DNA from: Deltaproteobacteria bacterium
Lineage (GTDB): Bacteria; Desulfobacterota; Desulfuromonadia; Desulfuromonadales; Geopsychrobacteraceae
Length of the DNA stretch: 62,597 nucleotides
Reading direction: 5' to 3'
Assembly (NCBI GenBank): GCA_024276905.1
Contig: JAJRWF010000152.1
Location: 1 to 62,597, forward strand
Below the pieces are notes generated by a model. It was not told where the DNA came from. It was given only the letters and a program-made list of their open reading frames with translations, and made no database searches. The position numbers and the translations under genes were made by a program. The first letter of the stretch is position 1. Every line of letters begins with the position of its first letter. Below, in pieces: positions 9,179 to 17,762 of the stretch.

Positions 9179-10558
9179 TCATCCTATCATGATCTGTTCC
9201 TGGCTGTAGACGACCGCTGTCCGACGCGCACGACGAACAAAGGCGAAGGCCAGAGTGAGAATACCGACCCGGCCGATAAACATCAGGCCGATAATGATCA
9301 ATTTCCCGATCGGCAGCAGCGACGAGGTCACTCCGAGAGAGAGTCCGACGGTGGCGAAGGCCGAGATCGCCTCAAATACGTAGGCGATAAAAGCGCCGCG
9401 ACTTTCGGCGGCAGGCAGACCGTAGGTCTGAACGGCAAGCAGGGCGAAGATAGCGAGGCCACAGACCAGAATCGAAAGCAGCATCAGGGTCAGGGCGCGG
9501 GTGGTCAGTTCTTCGGGGATAGTGCGGCGGAAGATATTGGTGTGCTTGTCACCGCGCAAACGGCTCTTCAGGATGGCGAAAATCAGGGCCAGGCTGGTGG
9601 TTTTGATCCCGCCGCCGCAGGAGCCGGGGGAGGCGCCGACAAACATCAGCGCCATCAACAGAAAGAGCGATGGGACTTCCAGCAGGTTGAGGTCGAGGCT
9701 GTTGAAACCGGCAGTGCGGGCCGAGACCGATTGAAAGAGCATGGTCCAGAACCCTTCGGTCGGGTTCAAGCGGTGCAGCTCGGAGGGAGCTTCGAGCAGG
9801 CCGAGCATCAGGGCACCGCCCAGGGTGAGGATCAGGCTGGTTAGCAGGACCAGGCGGCTGTGGAGCGACAGCCTGCGTCTGCGGCCTTTTTTGTGCCGTG
9901 TCATGCCCAGTACTTCTTGCAACACCAGAAAACCGAGACCGCCGGTGATAATCAGAAAGATCAGGGTCAGGTTGATCAGAGGATCGCCGCGAAAACCCTC
10001 AATACTGTTGGGGAAGAGGGCAAATCCGGCGTTGCAGAAGGCCGAAATCGAATGAAAAACAGCGATGTAGAGTCCCTTGGTCCAGCCAAGTTCCGGGACC
10101 AGCCGGATCGCCAGCAGCAGGCTGCCGAGGCCTTCGATGGCGAAGGTCAGGATAAAGATGCCGCGGATCAGGTCCTTGAGCGAAGCGTAGGGGAAGGGCA
10201 GCAGGGTCTCTTCGATCAGTTTGCGGCTGCGCAGGCTGAAACCGTTGCCGAGGTAAGAGAAGAGGTAGACCGAAAAGGTCGTGATCCCGAGGCCGCCGGT
10301 CTGAATCAGAAAGAGGACGATCAGTTGTCCGAAGAGGCTTAGGCGGCTGCCGGTGTCGACGACCGTCAGGCCGGTGACACACTGGGCGCTGGTGGCGGTG
10401 AACAGGGCATCAATCAGGGAGAGCGGTTCGCCGTGGACGGCCTGGGGCAGGCTGAGCAGAGCAGCTCCCAGCAGAATCGCCACCGCATAGTAGAGCAGCA
10501 ATGCCTGTCCTGGAGCGAGGTGCCGCAGGTATTTTGTCATGAGATTTAAAGGATTCAC
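9179..10558 (-). CDS. trkH: Potassium channel subunit TrkH/KtrB
   Basis: A 459-residue integral membrane protein with four M1-P-M2 repeats. Selectivity-filter-like segments can be seen as TSAQCVTGLTVVDT, SISAFCNAGF, SARTAGFNS and ISAFATVGLSLG, each with the conserved glycine. It carries K+ into the cytoplasm, probably with Na+ or H+ coupling, under control of the downstream TrkA. Start could be GTG at 10558 or ATG at 10540; neither has a good Shine-Dalgarno sequence. Confidence 0.93.
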   Translation of the reverse strand: MNPLNLMTKYLRHLAPGQALLLYYAVAILLGAALLSLPQAVHGEPLSLIDALFTATSAQCVTGLTVVDTGSRLSLFGQLIVLFLIQTGGLGITTFSVYLFSYLGNGFSLRSRKLIEETLLPFPYASLKDLIRGIFILTFAIEGLGSLLLAIRLVPELGWTKGLYIAVFHSISAFCNAGFALFPNSIEGFRGDPLINLTLIFLIITGGLGFLVLQEVLGMTRHKKGRRRRLSLHSRLVLLTSLILTLGGALMLGLLEAPSELHRLNPTEGFWTMLFQSVSARTAGFNSLDLNLLEVPSLFLLMALMFVGASPGSCGGGIKTTSLALIFAILKSRLRGDKHTNIFRRTIPEELTTRALTLMLLSILVCGLAIFALLAVQTYGLPAAESRGAFIAYVFEAISAFATVGLSLGVTSSLLPIGKLIIIGLMFIGRVGILTLAFAFVRRARRTAVVYSQEQIMIG

Positions 10559-10610
10559 AACCGCGAATGATACTCCGCACTCCGGGTAAATTCCAGCAAA
10601 AACACCGCTG

Positions 10611-10643
10611 GAAAAAGCCGCTCCCCCGTGTTGGGAGAGCGGC
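10611..10643 (-). terminator. Intrinsic terminator after htrA
   Basis: On the minus strand GCCGCTCTCCC and GGGGGAGCGGC form a strong stem (10617-10643) followed at once by TTTTT. It lies 12 bases after the protease stop codon and ends the sigma-54 module transcript. Confidence 0.85.
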
Positions 10644-10655
10644 CGGAGAACAGCT

Positions 10656-12106
10656 CTATTCGTCCATTTTTATTGCCAGATAGCGGGTTGCCTCTCCCTG
10701 GCGGACCAACAGCAGCAATGAGCTACGCTGATTCTTTTCGATAGCCTTACGGATTTCGGCCGGGGTTTTGACCTCTTTGCGGTTGACCTCCTGGATCAGG
10801 TCACCGCGTTTGAGCCCCGCACGTTCGGCTGCTGAGCCAGGTTCGACATCTGTGACCAGGACGCCGCTTTGGCCCTGATAACCAAATTTTTCGGCCAGGT
10901 CGGGGTTGAGTTCCTGCAAACTCAGGCCCAGCTTCGACAGCCTGCCGGTTGCCGCCGGTCGCCCGTCGGCATTTGTCTCAAGTGTGCCGATTTTGGCGAT
11001 CAGGGTTTGTTTCCGATTGTCGCGACGGATCAGCAATTTAACTTTGGTGCCGGGTGGAGTGAAAGAAACCCGGTTGCGGAAATCAGCAACCTTGCCGACC
11101 TTTCTCCCATCCAGTTCGAGAATCAGATCTCCCTGTTTGAGACCGGCTTCTTGCGCCGGGGAATCCTCGATCACCCGGGAGACGAGAATCCCTTCTCCTT
11201 TCTCAAGGTCAAAGGATTCGGCCAGGTCAGCAGTCATATCCTGAATATAGACACCGAGACGACCACGGGTGACGCTGCCGCTTGCGACCAGTTGTTCACG
11301 AATACGTTGGGCCATGTTTATCGGGATGGCAAAGCCGATCCCCATGTAACCGCCACTGCGGCTGAAGATAGCGGTATTCATTCCGATAACCCGGCCATCA
11401 AGATCGACCAGCGGCCCACCTGAGTTGCCGGGATTGATCGCAGCATCGGTCTGGATGAAGTTTTCATAGTCGTTGAGGCCGATACCGCTGCGGCCCTTGG
11501 CGCTGACGATTCCGGCGGTGAGGGTATGGGAGAGCCCGAAGGGATTACCGAAGGCCAGAACCCAGTCGCCGACTTGCAGTTTGTCGGAATCGTTGAAGCG
11601 CAGAAAGGGCAGATCGCTCTCGTCGATTTTTATAATTGCGACATCGGTCGGTGGATCGGTGCCAATGATGTCAGCCTTGTACTCTCGGCCGTCGAGCAGG
11701 GTAACGGTGACCTGGTCGGCATCTCCGACCACGTGATTGTTGGTCATGATATAGCCGTCAGGAGAGATGATAAAACCGCTCCCCTGGCCCATGGATTTAT
11801 GTTTGGGCTGCCTTCTCGGAGCATCGCGGTGTTGCTGGGGCGGTTGGCCGAAGAAACGGCGGAAAAATTCGTCACCAAAAGGGGAGTTGAACGGATTGCC
11901 GCCGCGCTGAGCTTCAACTTCTTTTCCACCCGGATAAAGACCACTGCTGGGGACACTTTTTTGGCGACTTCACGAAAGGCCAGTCCGGTCTGGCGCAGAT
12001 TTTCAATGCCGCGTTCCTGGGCGAGAACATCCGGTGGCAGAAGCAGGCTGGTTCCGCTTGCGGCCAGTAGCAGAAACATCAGGGTTTTGGTTGTCAGCCG
12101 TTTCAT
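10656..12106 (-). pseudogene. HtrA/DegP periplasmic serine protease with a one-base frameshift
   Basis: Two overlapping frames together give a complete DegQ/DegP protease: signal peptide (MKRLTTKTLMFLLLAASG), catalytic His, Asp and Ser (NNHVV, PPTDVAI, NPGNSGGPL) and two PDZ domains. The frame breaks near 11922-11925 in an A4 run of the coding strand; one extra A there would join RVEK to EVEAQRGGN and give 483 residues. As read, translation from 12106 stops at 11744 without the protease domain. A sequencing or assembly slip in a homopolymer is at least as likely as real loss, and no classical slippery heptamer is present. It follows the receiver gene by three bases. Confidence 0.85.
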
Positions 12107-12109
12107 CAG

Positions 12110-12550
12110 TTACTCCTTAGTGCGATTGTTGTTGTATTTGTAGACGGCACGGACCAGTTCGATCATTTCATCAATGTCGAACGGTTTGTCTATGGTGTGG
12201 GTTGCGCCGAAGCGGATAGCCGTGCGATGGGTTTCGGCATCACCGAAGGCGGTCATGCAGATAATCGGCGGGCGGTTCGGGCGATCAAAGAGAGCTTCGA
12301 GAACTTCGAGGCCGGTCAAAGCCGGCATGCGCAGATCGGTGATAACCAGATCCGCGGCCGTTGACGCGTCATCGATACCCTGTTCGAGCATCTCAAGCAG
12401 GCGCAGGCCGTTATTGCAGCAGGCGACCGAGAAACCGGCACGGTGCAGGGCAAACGACAGCAGTTCGCGCAACGCCTGATCGTCTTCGGCGATCAGGACA
12501 CTGGGCGGGCGTTGACGATTATTATTGACGACAGGTTGACTCATGAGCAT
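12110..12550 (-). CDS. Single-domain response regulator
   Basis: A 146-residue receiver domain with the acidic pair EDD at about 22-24, phospho-acceptor Asp72 in VITDLRMP, the Thr switch in ICMTAF and the Lys in IDKPF. There is no output domain, so it may relay or buffer phosphate from the nearby kinase. AAGGAG precedes the ATG at 12550; a second in-frame ATG lies six bases later. A sigma-54-type promoter is 43-57 bases upstream, and the protease gene follows directly, so the two form one transcript. Confidence 0.9.
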   Translation of the reverse strand: MLMSQPVVNNNRQRPPSVLIAEDDQALRELLSFALHRAGFSVACCNNGLRLLEMLEQGIDDASTAADLVITDLRMPALTGLEVLEALFDRPNRPPIICMTAFGDAETHRTAIRFGATHTIDKPFDIDEMIELVRAVYKYNNNRTKE

Positions 12551-12592
12551 TTAACTCCTTGCAAGAGGTGATCGACGTTGACTGATCTTCTC

Positions 12593-12607
12593 GCAGGAAG
12601 TATGCCG
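12593..12607 (-). promoter_or_regulatory. Candidate sigma-54 promoter of the receiver-htrA operon
   Basis: On the minus strand CGGCATACTTCCTGC carries GG and GC dinucleotides at exactly the -24/-12 spacing of sigma-54 promoters. Only the first base differs from the TGGC part of the consensus. The predicted start is near 12581. It faces the receiver gene and lies about 87 bases downstream of the centre of the palindrome next to the activator gene. Confidence 0.55.
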
Positions 12608-12645
12608 AAAGAAAAAGCAATAAAAACAGGTGGTTAACTTAATGA

Positions 12646-12690
12646 CCAGCTGGGGCACAATGCCCCGCCGGGGCATTGTGCCCCAGCTGG
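12646..12690 (-). promoter_or_regulatory. 45-bp nested palindrome, likely activator site or terminator
   Basis: Two 21-base arms (12646-12666 and 12670-12690) are perfect reverse complements around a 3-base loop. Each arm itself holds a dyad: GGGGCACAATGCCCC at 12652-12666 and GGGGCATTGTGCCCC at 12670-12684, 18 bases centre to centre. Two equal dyads about 87 bases upstream of a sigma-54 promoter are what an NtrC-type activator site looks like. It lies 12 bases after the activator stop codon, so it could also act as a terminator hairpin, although no T-run follows. Confidence 0.65.
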
Positions 12691-12702
12691 GAGGAGGTCC
12701 GA

Positions 12703-14046
12703 TCAGTTGTTGAGTTTGCGATAGAGGGTTTTACGGTCAATGCCGAGGATTTTTGCGGCCAGGGTGCGATTGCCTTCGACCTGTTGTAAGACCTGCTTGA
12801 TGTAGGACTGTTCCATTTCATTCAGGGTCAGCAGCGGTCCGGATGTTGGGCTGCATTGCGGCGGTTGCTGTTGTTGCAGGCTGTCAGGCAGGTCTTCGAT
12901 GGTGATCCGGTTGTGACGACACAATGCCAGGGCCCGTTCGATGATATTGCGCAGTTCCCGAACATTTCCCGGCCAGGGCCAGGACAGCAGTTTGGCGGCA
13001 ACGGGTTCGGACAGGCCTTCGATCTGTTTCCCGAAGCGTGGCGCCATTTCAGTGATGAACTTCTCGGCCAGCAGCAAAATATCGTTGCCGCGTTGGGACA
13101 AGGAGGGCAATTGCAGTTCGATGACGTTGAGGCGGTAGAAAAGATCATCGCGAAAATCACCGCTGGCAACGGCCTCCTTGAGGTCACGGTGGCTGGCCGC
13201 CAGAATTCGTACGTCACAGGCAATTTCATGACTGCTGCCCAGAGGCCGGACCCGATGTTCTTCCAGTACTCGCAGCAGTTTGGGCTGTAGAGTCAGTGGC
13301 AACTCGGCAATTTCATCCAGAAACAGTGTCCCGCCATCGGCTTCGACAAACAGTCCGCGGTGTTCATGGCGGGCATCAGTGAAGGCCCCCTTCTCGGGGC
13401 CGAAGAGTTCACTTTCAAGCAGAAATTCCGGCAGGGCGGCGCAATTGATAGCGATAAAGCGGCCTGCGCGGTTGCTCTGGCGGTGCAGGGCGCGGGCCAC
13501 CAGCTCTTTGCCGGTACCGCTTTCACCGGCAATCAGAACCGAGGTTTCCAGCGGCGCGAGACGGGTAATCTGTTCACGGAGTTTGATGATTGCCGGACTG
13601 TTGCCGACGATCTCCTGTTGATCGTCAGTGTTTTTGATCTGTTCCTCAAGCAGCCGCAGTTGACGTGTCAGGCGACGGTGCTGCAGTGTTCGTCCCAGCG
13701 TGATTGCCAGCAGGTCAAGATCGACCGGTTTGGTAATGAAATCGTAGGCTCCGGCACGCAATGCGGCAATCGCCGTCTCCAGGCTGCCGAAGGCAGTCAT
13801 GACCAGGACCGGCAGATCGGGCAGGGTCTGTTTGAGTCGGGCACAGAAATCGGTGCCGCTTTCACCGGGGATATTGATATCGGTCAACACCAGATCGTAA
13901 TCGACACGCAACATCCGGCGATCAGCATCTGCAGCACAGGTGACGCAGTAGATACGGTAGCCTCGCCGCGTCAGGGTTTCCTGCAACAGATCAAGAAAGG
14001 CCTGATCATCCTCGATAATCAGTACTTTGCCGCTCTCCTCAGGCAT
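12703..14046 (-). CDS. Sigma-54-dependent response regulator (NtrC/ZraR type)
   Basis: A 447-residue activator: receiver (about 1-125, Asp56), AAA+ domain (about 145-380) with Walker A GESGTGKE at 174-181 and Walker B GGTLFLDE at 238-245, and a Fis-type helix-turn-helix at the end (AKILGIDRKTLYRKL). The sigma-54 contact loop reads GAFTDA at 220-225 rather than GAFTGA. Its gene overlaps the kinase gene by eight bases, a standard pair. The probable target is the operon just downstream. Confidence 0.95.
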   Translation of the reverse strand: MPEESGKVLIIEDDQAFLDLLQETLTRRGYRIYCVTCAADADRRMLRVDYDLVLTDINIPGESGTDFCARLKQTLPDLPVLVMTAFGSLETAIAALRAGAYDFITKPVDLDLLAITLGRTLQHRRLTRQLRLLEEQIKNTDDQQEIVGNSPAIIKLREQITRLAPLETSVLIAGESGTGKELVARALHRQSNRAGRFIAINCAALPEFLLESELFGPEKGAFTDARHEHRGLFVEADGGTLFLDEIAELPLTLQPKLLRVLEEHRVRPLGSSHEIACDVRILAASHRDLKEAVASGDFRDDLFYRLNVIELQLPSLSQRGNDILLLAEKFITEMAPRFGKQIEGLSEPVAAKLLSWPWPGNVRELRNIIERALALCRHNRITIEDLPDSLQQQQPPQCSPTSGPLLTLNEMEQSYIKQVLQQVEGNRTLAAKILGIDRKTLYRKLNN

Positions 14047-15490
14047 TTTCTGCTCCCGGGTCGGCCAGAGGCAGGCTCAGGTGAAAACAACTGCCTTCCC
14101 CGAGGGTGCTGTCAACTTTGATCTGGCCCTCATGTTCGTTGACAATTCCCTGGGCGATGGACAGTCCGAGTCCGGTACCCTGTCCGACTTCCTTGGTGGT
14201 GAAGAAAGGGTCGAAGATGTGTGGTAAATCCTCGGCCGAGATCCCGCTGCCCTGATCACAGAGACTGATCTTCAGCTGCTTTTCTATTGTCGGATGAGGA
14301 TTAAGTGTGATCTGCAGAGTTCCACCCTGACCCATTGCCTGAATGCCGTTTATGGCCAGATTAAGCAGTACCTGTTGCAATTGGCCGAGATCGGCTCTGG
14401 CCAGAAGCGGTTCTTCGGGCAGTTCCAGTTTGATTTCGATCCGTTGTTTGTTGGCGGTCGGATGGAGCATTTCGACCACATTGGCAAGGAGCTCGGATAC
14501 ATCAACCAGCTGCTTGCGGCTCTCACCCCGGCGGGCATAATCGAGCAGTTGCCGCATGATGTGGGTCATCCGTTCGGCTTGCTCACCGATGATTTTTGCC
14601 GAGTGGACGGTTTCTTCTGTCGAAAGATCCTCATTGGTGATCAGTTTGGCGCGGCCGGATATGACGTTGAGAGGGGTGCCCAGTTCATGGGCCATGCCGG
14701 CCGAGAGTCGGCCGAGAGTCGCCAGGCGTTCGGTGTGGCGCAACTTTTCAAGGGCTTCGATCTGTTCGCGGGTTGCTTTCTCTTCCGCCTGCTTGGCCGC
14801 TGCCAGCTGGCCGCGCATCTGTTCGATGGTACTGGCCAGCGCGCCGAATTCATCACGGCCACCGACATCGAGGGCGGTCGAAAAGTCTCCAGTCCCGATC
14901 CGCTCAGCTTGCTCACGCAAGCGACGTACCGGGCGATTGATCCAGAGACTGCCGAGGACAGTCATAAATAGCAGGCCCGAAATCACCGCAGCTGCAACGA
15001 CCATTGCCGAGCGGCGCAAGCTTTCCTGAACATAGTCGTGAAGTTCATCCATCGACTCACGAATTTCGATCGCGCCAATGCGGCCGCTATGGTTGATGGT
15101 CGGCAGGTAGGTCAGCAGAAAATCATGTCCGTCATCAGAGCCTGCCAGCAATGAGAGTGGTTCACCATTTGACAGTTCTGTCAGTTTGGAGCCGGGAAGC
15201 AGGGGAGAAAATTTAGTGCCCTCTTCAGCGTCTATCCAGACCCAGCGGGCCGGAAGCGACGGGCTGAGCAGGTTTCGCCGACTCAAAAAGGCCAACGCGG
15301 CCTTCTCGCCACGCGAGTCCCAGATCTCCGTAACGATAAAAAGCAGCGATTCCCCAAGGTTGCGTGCTTCACGACTGAGGTTTTTTTTCAGCTGTTCCCG
15401 TTCTCGCTGGATCGACAGATAACTGTGGATCGAGAAGATCAGAACAATACCGAGGGTGATAGCCGCGGTGATACGGATGGTCAGGCGCAT
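14039..15490 (-). CDS. Membrane sensor histidine kinase
   Basis: A 483-residue kinase with a transmembrane helix at about 5-26, a periplasmic sensing region (about 27-160), a second helix (about 163-184), a HAMP linker (about 185-240), phospho-acceptor His268 in MAHELGTPLN and a HATPase domain with DQGSGI and GTGLGLSI boxes. The layout matches ZraS/NtrB-like kinases that pair with NtrC-type regulators. The periplasmic part shows no metal-binding motif, so the signal is unknown; the downstream HtrA gene suggests envelope stress. Confidence 0.93.
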   Translation of the reverse strand: MRLTIRITAAITLGIVLIFSIHSYLSIQREREQLKKNLSREARNLGESLLFIVTEIWDSRGEKAALAFLSRRNLLSPSLPARWVWIDAEEGTKFSPLLPGSKLTELSNGEPLSLLAGSDDGHDFLLTYLPTINHSGRIGAIEIRESMDELHDYVQESLRRSAMVVAAAVISGLLFMTVLGSLWINRPVRRLREQAERIGTGDFSTALDVGGRDEFGALASTIEQMRGQLAAAKQAEEKATREQIEALEKLRHTERLATLGRLSAGMAHELGTPLNVISGRAKLITNEDLSTEETVHSAKIIGEQAERMTHIMRQLLDYARRGESRKQLVDVSELLANVVEMLHPTANKQRIEIKLELPEEPLLARADLGQLQQVLLNLAINGIQAMGQGGTLQITLNPHPTIEKQLKISLCDQGSGISAEDLPHIFDPFFTTKEVGQGTGLGLSIAQGIVNEHEGQIKVDSTLGEGSCFHLSLPLADPGAENA

Positions 15491-15698
15491 GGAAAGATCC
15501 CGGAAAGTGGAGGCTGTCAGCGATTATCCTGCAGTTACAGCTTTTTTTTCAACCTCAATATGACTGGGGGGATAAAAAGACCAGTGTGATGAATTCACCG
15601 CCTGACGCATAAATAGGTATCTTTTGGACAGAAAATCGGATTTGCCAATCGGTTTGCTGCGGCGCTATGATGCGGTGACGCTAACCTCTGGAGGTCCC

Positions 15699-16529
15699 AT
15701 GCATAAACCCGCCCTGCATATTTTTCGTAACACGCCTTTCGGGCGTGAAACCCTGCTGCAGTCAGCCTATTTCTGCCTGCGGCTACGGCTGCCATTATCG
15801 ATTTACTGCCCGCAGTATAAAAAATTTCTGTTTTATTTCGATCCCGAGGTAGTGCAGGTCGATCTTGATGCCAGCTATCTGACCGACCCCGGCAGTGCCG
15901 AGGAGCATATTCGCGAGATTCTCTCGATTCACCAGGTGGAATATCGGTTGGTCGAAGCAAAGGGGAAGAGCGCCAGTGATCTGCCCGATCTGGCGACCAA
16001 CTTCTCGTTTATGACCTGTCCGCGCTCCATGAGTGACGATACCCGTAAAATAGCGCTGGGGCATATCGGCTCGAAGGTCAGAAGAATTGTGCAGGCGGCT
16101 TCCTTTCCAATATATATTCCGGCCCCGGTTTTCAAACCCTGGACTCGGTTGGCGGTGCTATACGGTGGTTCGGACAATGCGGCCGGAGCTCTGCGCCTGG
16201 CGCTTGAGATCAACCGCACCTGCAACGCGCCGCTGCAGATTTTCAGTCAGGGCGAGCGCCGGGAACTGGAGCTCGCCCTGCAGCAGCAAGGGTTTTCTGC
16301 GGAGCAGATCCAGCAGTTCGACTGGCAGTTCTGGGGCGAGGGCGATATTGCACAACAACTTTATGCGCTGCCGCACGACGGCCTGGTGATGCTTGGGGCC
16401 TACGGCAAGGGCAGTGTCCGCGAAACCCTGTTCGGCAGTACGATGGAGAAGGTTCAGGGTGGTCTGCCGAACAGCTTGATGGTGGTCGGACCGAATTGTC
16501 ACTGGGTGACGGATAATCGGAAGGCATGA
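15699..16529 (+). CDS. Universal-stress-protein-like protein
   Basis: A 276-residue protein. The C-terminal half (about 145-270) reads like a UspA fold, with LAVLYGGSDNAAGALRLALEI at its start and a phosphate-loop-like end (GAYGKGSVRETLFGSTMEKV) as in ATP-binding Usp proteins. The N-terminal half is less clear and may be a degenerate second Usp domain. ATG at 15699 is chosen because TGGAGG precedes it by four bases; an earlier in-frame ATG-like start at 15624 has no ribosome site. It ends 19 bases before the convergent GTPase gene. Confidence 0.75.
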   Translation: MHKPALHIFRNTPFGRETLLQSAYFCLRLRLPLSIYCPQYKKFLFYFDPEVVQVDLDASYLTDPGSAEEHIREILSIHQVEYRLVEAKGKSASDLPDLATNFSFMTCPRSMSDDTRKIALGHIGSKVRRIVQAASFPIYIPAPVFKPWTRLAVLYGGSDNAAGALRLALEINRTCNAPLQIFSQGERRELELALQQQGFSAEQIQQFDWQFWGEGDIAQQLYALPHDGLVMLGAYGKGSVRETLFGSTMEKVQGGLPNSLMVVGPNCHWVTDNRKA

Positions 16530-16548
16530 GGCAAACCCCCAAGGGAGT

Positions 16549-17400
16549 CTACAGGGTGTCGGACTGCCGGGGCTGTGACGGGGTTTCGAGGCTGATGCGG
16601 CCCAGCTTGCCGCCGCGCAGCTCGCGCAGCAGCAATTCGGCGGCCCGCCGTGTATCGACTTCGCCGCCGGCAACCAGGCAGCCGCGCTTGCTGCCGATGG
16701 TGGCCAGCAGTTCCGAGGTTTCCACATCCAGATCCGCAAGTTTGTAGCGTTCTTTCAAACGCTGCGGGTAATCCTTGACCAACGTGTTCAGGGCAAAAAG
16801 AGCCACGGCCACCTGATCATAGGCATTTTCGCCGATGGCTCCACTGGCGGCCAGACGTTGTGCCCCTTCCTGATCTTCCAGATTGGGCCACAGCAACCCC
16901 GGGGTGTCGGCCAGCAAAATTCCGTTACGCAGGTCGATCTGCTGATGACAGGTCGTGATGGCCGGTTTGTCGCCGACGCGGGCGATTTTTTTGCCCGCCA
17001 GGGTGTTGATCAGGGTCGATTTGCCGACATTGGGGATGCCGACAATCATCACCCTTAAGGGCCGTCCCGGCTTGCCCAGTTTGGGAACCAATTTGCGACA
17101 GAGCTTCTGTAGGCTGGCGGCTGCCGAGCGGTTTTTGGCCGTCAGCGGCAGTGCCTTGACTCCTTCTTCCTGTTCAAAATAGTTTTTCCAGGCCTTGGTC
17201 ACCGTCGGGTCGGCGAGATCTTCCTTGTTCAGGACGCGGATAAACGGTCGTCGACCGCGCAGTTCCTGCAACACCGGGTTGGCACTGCTTTGCGGCAGGC
17301 GTGCATCAAGAATTTCGACCACCAGGTCGATATTCTTGATCAGATCATTGATCAGTTCGCGGGCCTTTTTCATATGGCCCGGATACCAGCCGATTTGCAT
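16549..17400 (-). CDS. rbgA: Ribosome biogenesis GTPase RbgA/YlqF
   Basis: A 283-residue circularly permuted GTPase needed for late 50S assembly in relatives. The order G4 (NKED), G1 (GIPNVGKST) and G3 (DTPGLLWP) is typical, as are the start IGWYPGHMKKA and a C-terminal ANTAR-like helical region. GGGAG lies shortly before the ATG at 17400, so an upstream in-frame ATG at 17427 is not preferred. Confidence 0.95.
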   Translation of the reverse strand: MQIGWYPGHMKKARELINDLIKNIDLVVEILDARLPQSSANPVLQELRGRRPFIRVLNKEDLADPTVTKAWKNYFEQEEGVKALPLTAKNRSAAASLQKLCRKLVPKLGKPGRPLRVMIVGIPNVGKSTLINTLAGKKIARVGDKPAITTCHQQIDLRNGILLADTPGLLWPNLEDQEGAQRLAASGAIGENAYDQVAVALFALNTLVKDYPQRLKERYKLADLDVETSELLATIGSKRGCLVAGGEVDTRRAAELLLRELRGGKLGRISLETPSQPRQSDTL

Positions 17401-17453
17401 ACTTTTTCTCCCGTGCGTCAACGGCACAACCTACTACGAACCTTGTGAACAGG

Positions 17454-17762
17454 CTACTTTTCGAGCGGAAATCCCTGCTTGCGATAGCCGTGCATGTGTC
17501 CTTCAAGCAGTTCGGAATTTTTGTATCCGAGCAGATCGAGAACGCCTTTGGCCAGCACTGCACGTGGGCCATGCTCACAGGTAATCACCAGCAGGGTCTG
17601 CCGCTCCCGAGGCAAAAGGTTTCGTTTGAACGGCAGACTTACGGTCGGCAGGTTCAGGGCTCCCGGAATATGCCCGCTGCGGTACTCCATCCCTGTACGG
17701 ACATCAATAACCACCGGTGGCATTTTGCTCTCAAGTTGCTTTGTCAGTGTCGCGGCGTTCAT
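17454..17762 (-). CDS. Single-domain rhodanese-like sulfurtransferase
   Basis: A 102-residue rhodanese fold with the DVRTGMEYRSGHIPGALNLP signature and an active-site loop CEHGPRA starting at Cys62, so it can carry a persulfide. The ATG at 17762 overlaps the last base of the upstream ATPase stop (TGATG), which indicates translational coupling. An N-terminally longer version (ATG at 17855) would overlap the ATPase gene by 90 bases and is unlikely. Confidence 0.85.
   Translation of the reverse strand: MNAATLTKQLESKMPPVVIDVRTGMEYRSGHIPGALNLPTVSLPFKRNLLPRERQTLLVITCEHGPRAVLAKGVLDLLGYKNSELLEGHMHGYRKQGFPLEK

Noticed and set aside
11918-11930. Programmed -1 frameshift in htrA
   Set aside because: GGAAAAG is not a classical slippery heptamer and the family is not known to use frameshifting.
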